Origin: Oryzias latipes
Taxonomy: Eukaryota > Chordata > Actinopteri > Beloniformes > Adrianichthyidae
Reading direction: 5' to 3'
Assembly (NCBI RefSeq): GCF_002234675.1
Contig: NC_019864.2
Coordinates: forward strand, 13,347,582-13,411,581
DNA: 64,000 nt
Shown here piece after piece: positions 23,981 through 35,344 of this stretch. The notes under the pieces were generated by a model that worked only from the letters and a program-made list of their open reading frames with translations, made no database searches and was not told where the DNA came from. Position numbers and translations under genes: made by a program. The first letter of the stretch is position 1; each line of letters opens with the position of its first letter.

Positions 23981-26149
23981 TCAGTTGCCAGAAGCATCAA
24001 ATAGTTTCTTTCTGCCCTCCATGCCAGACATGGCTTCCACATTCTTGCGCCAGTCAGTGACCTCCTCTTTCTGTTGGAAGAAATAAAAAATGTTGGATAC
24101 AAAATCATAACCAAACTTAAACGGTGCTTTATTTCAGGGGTTGTCAGATTCTAAACGTTTGACTGGTTTACCTTTTCTTCTTCCTTTTTGACTGTCTTCA
24201 GGTTAGCCTTGAAGTCGAAGGACTCTTTGTGTTTGGAGCCCAGCAGAACGCTCAGCATCGCCTCAGCTGAGATCTTCACTCTCTTCAGGTTGGGCTTCTT
24301 GAATTTGGTCTGAATCTCAGTGATCTTCAGTCTCAGGTTTTCAATCTGTCCAAGAAATCACATAATGAAATTCTTTCTGATCCTAAGAGATATGTTCTTA
24401 CTTTTTCCATCATCAGATTAATTTACAATCAGTTTTTTTTACCTAACTGGGTAAGTTTTACACACAAATAATATATATACAAATTAGATAATCTAGATGA
24501 ACAAGTAAAACTTTGACAACATTTACTCATTACATTTTTTAAGAGAATTTCTTTAACTGTCTGATATTTCATTTGGATAAATGTTTTATTTTAAATGAAT
24601 AAAAATGTAACATAGCCAAATAATTGTTTTCAAAATCAAATAAAAGGTGGAGAACCCCTGCTTCTGCTGATACCACACTAGTTGGAAATAAATGTGTATT
24701 AAAATTTTCAGAAAACTTTGTCAAATTGTGGGAAAATAAACCTTCAGGCAACTTTTTGTTTTTGCAAAAGTTTAATTTTATAAATTTCAAAATCATAATA
24801 AGTAGCATTTGTTTTTATTTATTTATTTTTTATTGTTATGTCTGTAGATTTTCAGAATTAAAATGCTACCTGCACATTTTAATGACGTTTCTTGCGGCTG
24901 TAAAAAGTAATACAAAAATTTTGACATGAGGTAAACAAGCCAAAGCAGAAAGGGTGATAATAATAGCAATAATAATAGAAATAAATGATTCCAACATCAA
25001 TAAAAATATGCTCGTTATACTTTTATTTTTAAAGTTTCACACGGTTTTTCAGAAAAAAAAGTATAAATACTTGGAAACCTTGACTGACTAATTTACTGAT
25101 ATTTAGCAAGAGGTATCGAATTCTTATCCCTGTATTTGTATTGTTAAGTATTTCAGATGCGGCAAAGTATTTACATATTTTTTGTTATTCACATTGTTAA
25201 ATTGTCATTAAAAGCACAATTTCTCATTATAACTTTGGTGTTACATCATGCAACCTCTCGAAAACAGTATTTTTTTAAGCTAATTTTATTAGGGCTTTCT
25301 TTGGTATGATCTTTGTTGAGACATGCCATCCTCTTACTGAACTATATTTTTCTAACAAGTTATTTTTAAACTGCTTACTTCATTCTCATTTTTGGTGACT
25401 TTCAGACCAATGTCATAGCGCTCCTCATCTAAAATGTCGATTTTTTGGTGCAGTTCTTTGCAAAGGTTCTGCAAAAGACAAAACAAGCTCTTTGAACGTT
25501 TTTTTTTTTTTTCCTTAAACAACATATTCATAACATTATAAAAAAATACCTGGAGTTGTTGTAAAGACAGGCCAGACAGGTTAAGGGGAGGAAGTCTCTC
25601 TCTGAGTGTAAGTTCTCTTTCCCTCATTTTTTGTTCTTTCTCATCCTGGAGCATCTGAGTAGCAACTGCCAAAAGTCTGATCTAAAGAACAGAAAAGAGA
25701 ACGTAAAAGAGAGTTTTTTAATCATTCTATTTGGGTTTTCAGCACAACTGCAAATTTTTATTTTGTAGACAAAATTTTTACAATCTTGTTAGCTCACAAG
25801 TCAAATAATCAATTTTAGAATAATTAAAATTGTGCATAAAACAATTTCAATAGTTGAAACGAAAGTCTTACTTTTAACCCCAGTCGTCGAGATGAGGATA
25901 TTTTTGATTTTCTCTGCAATCCACACACAAAAACCACTTGAAAGTTCTTGCACATTCATTTATTATATATAGTCTAATTAATATGACAATATATACCAGA
26001 TACTTACAGTTCTATTGAGTCAACAGGGTCAAGAAAAGAAATAAGCATTTCATGAGAAAATCAAGAGGTTGCAAGTTATTACAGTTTATTAATACTTGTT
26101 ATTTTTAATTAGAAAGATCCAAAGGACATGATACGTACGCGTCAGTCAT
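23981..26149 (-). CDS. Troponin I, slow/TNNI1-like, tandem copy B, complete
   Basis: Same structure as copy A: coding exons 26149-26139, 26011-26008 (4 nt, AACT), 25913-25872, 25681-25550, 25468-25379, 24345-24172 and 24070-23981, giving 180 residues in frame. The N-terminus is MTDATRKSKISSSRRLGLK, with 14 codons in exon 4 where copy A has 15. The middle has LNLSGLSLQQLQ, then ELHQKIDILDEERYD. The inhibitory and switch region reads FKKPNLKRVKISAEAMLSVL followed by LGSKHKES, so the hydrophobic switch that docks into troponin C is kept. The C-terminus ends [13 protein letters not shown]. Exon lengths 132, 90 and 174 are identical to copy A, which shows that the copies arose by duplication of a whole gene. 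Protein divergence between copies is large, so the duplication is old. Confidence 0.92.
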
Positions 26150-26698
26150 GTTTTCCTTCAGGTTTTGCACTAGTGGAAAATAAAAGAACTTGAAATGTTT
26201 CAAGTATCTAGAGGAAATGAAATTTACAATAACGGATTTTGCACATGAGTTCAATAGATTTGTAACTTTTAAAAGCTGACCTGCTGAGCTGCAAGATAAT
26301 GCCTTGACAAGTTTAATTGAGAAGTCACTCAATTGATAAATCAAACATGCAAAAAAAATATTGGTTTTCTTCTTCCATTTTTGTTTCTTTTAAAAATTAC
26401 AAATATGAACAAATTTGTAGATTTAACATAGTTTAATATCTGCATAGCTCTTGTGAAGTTTTAAAAAGCTGCAACAGTGCATGTGCTAAAATAATTAAGA
26501 GGTTCTGCATTGGTGACAAGAAGATAAATGACCAGATAATCCAATGCCATGATTGACGTCAGCATTCATCCAACTGCTATTGCTAAACAGTCTAAGTACT
26601 TTACTAAAACAAAAAAGAGAAGTCACAACATGAGAATGTGCTAGAACAATTTAAATACAAAATAACTTAAATTTAAAATTAAAATTATGGTTAATAAT

Positions 26699-26732
26699 TT
26701 AAAAAATTTAAAATTTTAAATTTTAAATTTCA
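26699..26732. repeat. AT-only palindromic run in troponin I copy B intron 1
   Basis: AAATTTAAAATTTTAAATTT is perfectly self-complementary and could extrude a hairpin. It sits about 50 bases downstream of untranslated exon 1. No function is implied. Confidence 0.7.
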
Positions 26733-26781
26733 GTTAACAAAAACTACCATAGAAATAATTAGAAATATCAGAAAGCTTTAC

Positions 26782-26900
26782 CCAAAGCAGCTGAAGCCTC
26801 ACAGACTCTAGAGATGCAGCTGAGAACTGAAAACAAATGTGTGTGAGGGAGATGAAGTCAGCTTTCTCAAAGACATGGAAAGTCATCAATTCAATTTATA
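26782..26900 (-). promoter_or_regulatory. Troponin I copy B: TATA box and untranslated exon 1
   Basis: CTATAAATTG on the minus strand (TATAAA = plus 26895-26900) is a canonical TATA box. The first exon would start near 26868 and end at 26782 with donor TTTGG|GTAAAG; it contains an E-box CAGCTG. Exon 2 starts at the acceptor at 26169 and carries the ATG at 26149. Confidence 0.6.
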
Positions 26901-29900
26901 GTGCCCCCCCTGAAGACGAAGGTGTTCTCTTTCACAGTCTGTGACAGTGAAAGAGTGCAGTGACTTCAACCATGGCCCTCAGCTTCATGACAATATTCAC
27001 ACAGCAAAGGAGGCAATAAAACATCATTTATGACTTTGTATACCTGGTAACTTCAAATGTTTGTGCAACACCTGTCGGTGGCAGAGAGCGTGCTCGTTTA
27101 GCACTCATCTAAGGTCAGGGCCAGGCGTTCCCACTGGAGCAGGGTTAACTTGTTAAAGTCGGATCACGTTGAGGAGTGCAGAAGAAGGTAGAAGTCAATG
27201 CAGTGTTGCTCAGAAAAGTCCAGGAACACACAGTGCTGTCCTGACATGGCAACATGCAGCCACAATCATGCTGCTATTTAGCAAACCTGCAATGTTTTTG
27301 ATCCTAAAAATCATTCTGCCTGTTTATGTTTTAATCATGAAGATCTCCTCTCTATTGTATATTGTGTTGTGATACGAACCCTGCTGCTTAAAGGTTATAA
27401 CCCACTTCTGTTGAGGTCAGAAAGAGGAACAAGGGCAGGTGCTCCTTGGACCATAATTACTTGTAAACTGAGCCAGCCAGTGCCCAGTGTTGAAATACTG
27501 GGTCAAATTTTTTCACAAAAGATACCCACGTACATAGTAAGTAAACAAATAAAAATAAAAAAAAAGCCATGTGTATTTTTCAATGTTATTTGTTAATTGG
27601 AGAGCTGAAGTTGAGCACATTTGCAGCAAGTGGTTAACTCCAGCCCCAACATTCTGCTTCTGAATTCAAAGCAAACCCAGAAGTATTAAGAATTTTCAGT
27701 TCTTCAACAGCTCCAGGGTCGTTGCAGAAGGAAGACATTTTTCATTCATTTCCATGTTAAAAAGTTCAGCTTTACCCTAAATATGAACTTATGCCCAGTC
27801 TGTTGTTATGAAAAAATATAAATTAATTAACAACAAAGTGACACCTGGAAACAACTCAACATACATTCATTTTTTTGGTGTAGAATTTGTTTCTTGTACT
27901 TGGGAGTAAATGGGAAATTTTACTCCAGGGGTGAATTGAGGAATTGCAACATTAAATACTGTCATGCTCACATCAAAACTGTGATTGTGGGAGTTTGGGT
28001 TTGTTCTTGGAATTTCATGTTCATTTATTTTAAAACCAATTTTGTAAAAAATAAAATAAATCACGTTTTCTTTTAGCTTTTTTGTTTTTCCTGCCACTGA
28101 CAATCTGACAAGTTTCTGTTAAATTCTGAATCTGAAATTACAAATTTTGCCTAAAGAACTTAACATTGTAACTTATTTGAGGAACAGAACATTTGCTCCA
28201 TATTCATAATATTAACTTTTTCTCATTTACGTCAATCCACTGAAAAATAAAGCAAGCAAATCTCTGTCTTTGTTGATCTGTATTCAAGGATCTGAAATAT
28301 TCAAGGATTTATTCAGTTTTCATTTCATAAAACAATTTGTATCTATATTTTGAATCACAACTTTTTCTAAAGATGCTGGAAATAGCTGACAGATTCTTCC
28401 AAAGTGAGGACGTCTTCTTTACTTATTGAACTGAATCTGTTTCCACTGAGATTTTGAGATCATCTCACTTAGCCACTGTTTAAACATGCAGCAGAAGAAA
28501 CCATTCAATTCAAAAATGTTCATTTTAACACAGAGAGCAATTGCATATAATATGGCTAAAAGAAACTGTGGCTTGGACATGAATCATAATTGAATGTGGA
28601 TCTGTAAATGTGTTAAATATATCCGCTAAGTAGAACAATGTGCAGAATAGTTAATTTTGGACATGAATGTCTCCAAAAGTTTCCACTGTGTTCTGTTTCT
28701 CTGCATGCAGAGTTGGGTAAAATAAAACATTTAAATTCAAATTGTACTGCGATTTTCCTACACTTCTAAATAACTAAGAAAGGTGATGATCACAAAAACC
28801 ATGACAGAAAAATGGAATTACATCTGGTGGTGAATGTAGGAATTTCTTGCAGAGAGACATTATTTCAATATGTAAAACAAAGACAAAAAAGAAAGTATGT
28901 GAAAGCAACTATTTCAAGTGCACTAACTTGAAACAAATTTGAAAAAATTTCCTCCAAAAGAAAAATACGAAGAAGGGTTTTTTATTGCTTAAACTAGAAC
29001 ATCACTACTTGTAGAATTCCCTAATACAAAAATAAAATCTAAGCACAATTGTAGTTTTAAAAGAAACGGATCAATGTTTATGTTCATTTCGTCATGACTG
29101 GCTCAAAGACAGAGAAAAAGGAGAGGAGACATTCGGAAAGAGCTTCGTGCAACATATTCATTTGATGGAATAATAAAAATAAAATAACATGAATTGTGAT
29201 TGTGAGTGTCCCACACCCAGGGTTGTAACTGATTTCATCTCAACTGTGTAATTTTTAGTGCCCAAATTATTTCTTTGGAATTTCGTTGTGGACTAAAAAG
29301 TGGATCATAAAGTTGAAAAACCATTAGCATTATTTCTACATTGAATAAAGCAATAGGTCATATACTGGCCTATTTGTTCTTCTGCTATTGTTGTACCGGT
29401 ATGTCCATCCATCTTCAAAAACTGCAATTTTCCTGTTTGGGATTATGGGGTTGCTGGAGCCGGTGGGGGCACACGGGGTATATCCTGGACATTTTGCCAG
29501 ACCTTCACAGAGCAGCGCAGAGAAAAACCACCACACATACTAACAGTCACACCTAAGGGACTTTTTAGAGTCACCAGTTAAACTCAATAGGGATGCTTTA
29601 GGACCATGCGAGGAAACTGGAGTGCCCAGAGAAAACCCCACACACCACAGAGAAAGGACCCAGCCAGGATTTGAACCAGGACTTCCCTTTTGTTAGGCAA
29701 GCCACTGCACCACTGTGTAGCCCTCATATTGCATGTGAGAATGCCATGAGACTGTTTTCGTTTATTTATTTGTTTGTTAGATTGCTCTTGCGATGCATCA
29801 AACTAATTTTCCTGCAGGACAAGTTTAAGCTTTCTTTATCTTCTCCTAGGTTTTAGCAAGTACTTCCAGCTTAAATGTTGCATGTCAGTGTATGCACACT

Positions 29901-31049
29901 TTGTTCATTTGTTTCATATTTTAAGCAAAAAATTGACATCTTTTGCTGCCAAAGGTTGATGACCTGACATGGACAGAGATAATACTATCATTGAGCATCC
30001 TGAAGTCAGTTCTGCAAGTGTGTGGGACTCATGTTGAAACGCATTATTACCTTTTCTGAGCAAATGATCTGAAAAAGTCTTTTCAGCTTTCACATATATT
30101 TTTTAAAACTAAATGTTTGTTACTGTTAAAATTATCTAGAAATTTATTTGAAATGTGTATCGCTATGATGATGTTTTGATCTTAATTAAATGTTTTTCTT
30201 TGCGAATAATAAGATTAATTTTGTTAATCAAAATAAATCTTTTAAAAAGTTCCAGATATTTCTCTAATGAGACAAAGAATTTAGTTAATCTACATCTTAT
30301 CAAAAATGTCTTCACTTTAGAATGGTCACATGCCAAGATGGAGCCATAAAATTGGCAATGTGCATGTTTGAGTGCTGCAGATAGTTGAAGGGGTTCTCTT
30401 ATTAACATCCATTGGATTCCATTTTACAGTAATAAATAATAGAAAAAGGAGTTATGGAGAATTTGTCCCACCTCCACTTTCACACGAAAAGCACACACCA
30501 TAACACTTTTGCATGTTTTGTAATCTAAATATCTGCAAGGATATTGATTAATGGGTGATAAAAATTTGTGGTGACTTTACTATAGTCCATAAGATAATTG
30601 TGATATTTCCTGTTCCTGAAGGGCGTTAAGATTTGTCTTTTTGTCTTTTTTGTGTTTGTTTATTCCAAAATTTATTGAAACAAAATTCTTCAAGTTCAGG
30701 GATCAATATGCGTCTTGATTCTGCATTGCATTTATAGGTTGTGAAAAGGCGCCATCATCTGTGCAACAACAGTACTGCCCTCCATGACAGCAGCCAAAGA
30801 CAATACTTTCACCAAGTCAACGCAGTTACAATTCTTTTTTTGTACACATACATTAATAGTAACATATACATTTCATACATATTCATACATTCAATCTTCA
30901 GACTATAATAGAACTAGTTTGTTTTTGTTAAAAGAGCAAACTTTACTAAAGTGATTGTTCTGTCTGTGATGGTTGAACAAGGGCATAATTGAAGAAAACA
31001 ATGTGGGCTCTTGATTTTCAAACTTTAGGTTTGGAAGATGAGCGTCGGC
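26901..31049. other. Spacer between troponin I copies B and C
   Basis: 4.1 kb of AT-rich DNA. I looked for a decayed fourth troponin I gene, which the spacing would allow, and found no trace of the conserved DWRKN or ERYD exons. It contains a repeat remnant (29403-29735), and a minus-strand poly(A) signal for copy C as TTTATT at 30671-30676. Confidence 0.55.
29403..29735 (+). repeat. Interspersed repeat remnant (GAGGAAACTGGAGTGCCCAG type)
   Basis: GGTTGCTGGAGCCGG, GACTTTTTAGAGTCACCAG, GAGGAAACTGGAGTGCCCAG, AGAAAACCCCACACACC and the end GATTTGAACCAGGACTTCC then GCACCACTGTGTAGCCC follow the consensus of a very abundant teleost repeat. The same element left a shorter piece at 23521-23697. The family class is unknown to me. 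Confidence 0.6.
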
Positions 31050-32442
31050 TTATTGTCCTGCAGTGAACAGCTTCTTCCTGCCCTCCATGCCAGACATGGC
31101 CTCCACATTCTTACGCCAGTCCGTCACTTCTTCCCTCTAAAATAATCAGAAAAAGAAAGAAAATTTAGAACAAACTTTCTAACATTTCCAATTTGTTTGG
31201 AATTTTTGTAATTGACCTTTTCATCATCTTTCTTCACAGTCTTGAGGTTTGCCTTAAAGTCAGCCTTCATGAGTTTAGAGGCATCGGTGTATGCACCCAG
31301 CATGTCATCTGTTGTTTTCTTCACCCTCTTCAAGCTGGGCCTCTTGATACCTTTCAGATCGACTATCTTCTGTCTTAGTGACTGGATCTGCCCCACAAAT
31401 AACTCAGTTACTGAAAAACCCAAGTATTTTGAAGCATCCTTCAATTCATTGTAAAACTGTATTTTTCTAATTTTCTACAAAAGTCAACTTGTGTAACTTA
31501 ATTTTAAAAATGTTTTTGCACATTCAATTTATCCTTAATATACTGATTTTACTGTTATTTTTGTGCTTTTTTTAATATATGTAAAAATGTAATATTTTGT
31601 AGTCCATGCTAGTGAAACATCAATGTGTCCCATGCCAAAACAAATTAATATGTTAAAAAGTTAGAAAAAAAAAAGTATTTAGAGTCATTGCAGTGGGAAT
31701 CATTGTATACCTCGTTCTCATTTTTGGCCACTTTTACTTCTATATCATAGCGCGTCTCATCCACAACATCAATCTTTTGATGCAGCTCTTTGCACAGTTC
31801 CTATGATTAACAAGAGCAGGCATTTAAAATAGTTGTTGAAGAAAAAATTACCGGTAGTAATCTGGCTGCACTTGTTCAGTACCTGGAGCTCCTGGATTGA
31901 CAGACCTGAGAGCTTCAGTGGAGGAAAGGATTCACTCACAACTCTTTGCTTCTCGCGTTTTTTCTCTTCAGTTTCAGCCACCAGCATGGAAGCTGCTTTC
32001 TTCAGCAACTTAGACTGAAACAAAGTATACCTTTACCACAGATGGCTTGTAAAAAACCTAAAAAATGTTGGAGAGTGTCAAAGGATTTACCTTTAAAAGC
32101 AGCCGGCGTGTTGCTGAATATTTTGGCTTTTTCTGTAAAGAGGACAAAACAACTACTTGTAAATATCGTCTGAATTGTATGGAATGTAGAACATTTTGTG
32201 ATTGACTCACCGGTCTTCATCATGAAGAAATATGTAAAAGAAATTCAAAAAATGTATGTTTATTCTTATTTATAAAGTTTAATAATGAGACACCATGACA
32301 AACAACAAGAAAACCAGGTTTAAAAAATCCCTCAAAGCTACTTTGTGTACGGCTGATCAAAAGACATATTATTTTTGTATTCTCTAAAGCATTTTCACAA
32401 GCTGTGAAAAGGTTGCAAAGTCACCACTCACCCCTCAGACAT
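31050..32442 (-). CDS. Troponin I-like, tandem copy C, complete but with divergent switch peptide
   Basis: Coding exons 32442-32432, 32214-32211 (4 nt, ACCG), 32132-32091, 32014-31883, 31800-31711, 31387-31217 and 31136-31050 give 178 residues, all in frame. Gene structure matches copies A and B apart from one codon fewer in exon 6. The N-terminus MSEGPKKPKYSATRRLLLK, the GLSIQELQ segment and the C-terminus [19 protein letters not shown] are typical troponin I. Two parts are not: DEERYD is DETRYD, and the switch peptide, which in copies A and B is AxAMLxxLLGS, reads TTDDMLGAYTDASK, losing the Leu-Leu pair and gaining acidic residues. The inhibitory core KRPSLKRVKK is still basic. It therefore looks like an intact, expressed-type gene whose contact with troponin C has changed. 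Confidence 0.9.
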
Positions 32443-33490
32443 GACAGCAGCTTATAGCTCCTTAGGAGAAGAGATAAAATATTATTGGTTGATACTAAGT
32501 ACTTAAGTGTTGCACATTATAAAATCATTTTTTAAAAAAAAATGTTAAACTCTGCAGCGTACATATTTTTTTACTGTCAAGAAGTATTTGTCACTCTACT
32601 TTGACTTTTATACATTTTGTAGGGCAGTAATAATCACTTTTTTTAAAGCCTCACTGTTCATCTTAGTATTTTTTATAAATCCAATTGGTTCAATTAAATA
32701 ATTCCTTTCAACCGTCCTTTGGGCTTTTTCGAATGCTTTCAGTTTTTTTCCAGGCCTGAGTACTAGCTCTGTTGTTGAAAGGCCTGAAGTGCAGCTTGCA
32801 GCCCAACTATATTGGACTGCATTGCCCCCATTCTTCAGAGTGTGCCAAGCACGGCAGTGGCCTTGATAATGTCAGTGAAAGCACAAATGTGTGGCATTTG
32901 AAAGCTGGATAAAACCTGCTATTTAGAGCATGACAGCCTAAAAACAAGTAGTTTGATTTTTTTTTTATTACACTTTGTTTTCTAGTTTCAAAATAGTCTG
33001 AACCTCAGAATTTGATGGATGTTTACAAAAGAAAAACTGGATAAGTTTAAAATGACCAAGAAAAGTCAAAATGAAGGTAATAAGGAAATGATATTTGAAA
33101 AAGTCGACACATTTTTTTCTCTGTGGCTGAAATTTCATAAAAGCAGACCACAATTTGTCACATTAGTTGCCATAAGTCGTTTGCGCAGTGACGGCTTCAA
33201 ATTACAATTCCCTCTCTTAAGGGATCATGAGATAATTAGGAAGCTTGAGGCCAGCTTGCTATGTTAAAGTTTGTTTAAGACCTTGGCGACTTGGCTGCGA
33301 CTCCCCCCGGCATAAATGCCAGTGCATGTCTGTGTCGGGTGCGAGCAGCTTTCATTTTTAATAACTTGGTCCTTGTGCTGTCACAGAAGCTCCCTCCTCT
33401 CCCCAAAGTCAGATTGAAGAATCAAACACACCATAATCTCTTTGACGTGTGTTTTGTTCTGATAAATATTCATATTAATATTAAACTTAC

Positions 33491-33612
33491 CTTAAAGATG
33501 AGAAGAAATCAGTCAAGGCAGGAGATCAGCAGTTGATAAAACAAATTCAGTTTTGAGGTTATTACTGGCAGATCTACGCATTCAAAAGATCACGCCATTG
33601 GCTCTTTAAAAT
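33491..33612 (-). promoter_or_regulatory. Troponin I copy C: untranslated exon 1 and promoter candidate
   Basis: A donor TTTAAG|GTAAG at 33491 ends the first exon, which splices to the acceptor at 32460 ahead of the ATG at 32442. Upstream, CTATTTTAAAGAGCCAATGG on the minus strand (about 33597-33616) combines a MEF2-like AT core, a weak TATA-like TTTAAA and a CCAAT box. The start site is probably near 33575. Confidence 0.45.
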
Positions 33613-33616
33613 AGAC

Positions 33617-35340
33617 CTCCTGTCCACCTGACAGTTGCTGCATCATAATGCACAATGCCTTTTTGATTCGCCCTCTACGTGTGACCCATTTATTTCATGT
33701 GATTGGATCGCACAAGGGCACACCTCATAGACCCCTCACCTAACTGTCAGCTGAGCAGCCCTCTTCAGATGCCATCAGCTTGGAGCATGTGTGCTTTTTA
33801 AGTTTGTGTCCAATGAGTCTCTGGCAGAGGGCGACTTCAAAGTCCAGCTGCTTTCAAGCTACATTTCAGCAGGGTTTTTTTTTTTTCCCTATAGCGAGAA
33901 TAATTCTTAAAACTGATAATCAAAATAAGCAAAATACATAGAGAGTAGATGTGCTACGATTTATAGAGCTTCATGACAAAAAGTTTTATGGCACTTTTCA
34001 GTTGGTACATTTAAAAAAATAGCTTCACCTTCATCTCATCATTTCCATAGTACTTAGTATAATAGTTCTGCAATAACTCAAAACAAAAATATAACCCTCA
34101 ACACAATTTTTAAACACAGCAGCTGTTTTATGCAGCTTTACAGAAAAAAACTTTATTTCATTGGGATTCAGTATAGAAACAAAAATTAGTTGTTCTTAAT
34201 GTTTTATTTTAGCAAAAGATGGCAGACTTTTTAAAAGATTGTGTGTCTGTGTTTGTTTAAAAAATGCCAACCTGTCTTTTGAAAACCCAATTACCATGAT
34301 GTGTCCATCAAGCAGAATGGAGACATGTACAGTCTATTCTGGTCAGATCACTTGTGTGTGGCACTGATATAGTTTAGCACAGTGGTCGAACACGCGGTAA
34401 CACTGAGACAATGAGACAGAGATTAACCCACAGCCATGCCTTTTATTTCTGTCCCATAATACTTTCCCTGGTAACTAAGCAGTGAATAGATAGAAAGTGT
34501 GGTGGAAAACCACACTTTTTTTTTTAAACTCACTTGGTTCACTGTGTGAAAATGCAATGAAATTACTGACTCCATGAAAATAATTAATATTGAATTATTT
34601 GGGAAGAAGCTTTATATTTTACTTCTTTTTTTTTACTTGAACTCATCAAAATTGAAGTTTGATCAAACATATTTATGTTTATGCATTGATTTGATGTTTA
34701 TTCACTTTTAAAAGGACCTTTCATTATTGTAGAATTAACTTGCTGCCTCCTAGTGTCAAACCTCTTTAAAAAGTTGTTATGCTGCTGCCTCAATAATCAG
34801 AGCTCACACACGGACACAAACTAACATTATGCACATATATATATGGATTTGGAAATGGTTTATTTCAAGCAATCAAAACAAGAATAAAACGAAACTAAAC
34901 AAACAGCAGAAAATACATCTATACAGATATATCAAACTTAGGATATTAGTCCTGACATTGACGGGTAAATACATACGCAAACATTCACATACACTTGTAA
35001 ATTTCAGTTATTACTGTTAATTATACTTTGCACACAGAATATGACACATAAGACTGCTAATTTTAGTTTTTCTAACAGAGTTTGATGCATTCTGTCAACC
35101 AACTATTAGTACCGGTACATTCATCTTTCACGTTGTCAGTGTTTGTCGGAGTGAAAGTGACAAACCTACTTCCTGTGTTCGTAGATGCAAAAGCCTGATA
35201 AAAGGCAAGCAAAAGCGCTACTTGTCAACTTCTGTAAGAGATGAACGGTTTTCCAAATCTAAGTAGATTATTTACTTTATCATCTTTGGCTTTAAAAGTT
35301 TGACCTTTTCTTGATATTTTTTCTCCATGGGACTTCCACC
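33617..35340. other. Intergenic between troponin I copy C and il17ra (divergent genes)
   Basis: 1.7 kb shared upstream region of two divergently transcribed genes. No exon was recognised. Near il17ra, ACTTCCTGTG (35168-35177) is a perfect ETS/PU.1-type core, and GAGTGAAAGTGAC just before it (about 35149) is IRF-like; both suit an immune receptor, but the assignment is motif-only. One TACCGGTA palindrome lies at 35110-35117. Confidence 0.4.
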
Positions 35341-35344
35341 ATGA
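35327..35344 (+). promoter_or_regulatory. il17ra: Five-codon uORF overlapping the il17ra start (ATGA)
   Basis: An upstream ATG in good context (TCCATGG) opens the frame M-G-L-P-P and stops at TGA 35342-35344, which overlaps the main il17ra ATG (35341-35343) as ATGA. Such stop-start overlaps can support termination-reinitiation. This holds only if transcription begins upstream of 35327. Confidence 0.55.

Noticed and set aside
29336-29556. Overlapping 66- and 71-codon frames
   Set aside because: They fall within a recognisable interspersed repeat remnant (29403-29735).
26901-31049. Possible fourth, decayed troponin I gene in the wide spacer between copies B and C
   Set aside because: None of the diagnostic exons (DWRKN, ERYD, inhibitory peptide) could be found on either strand.
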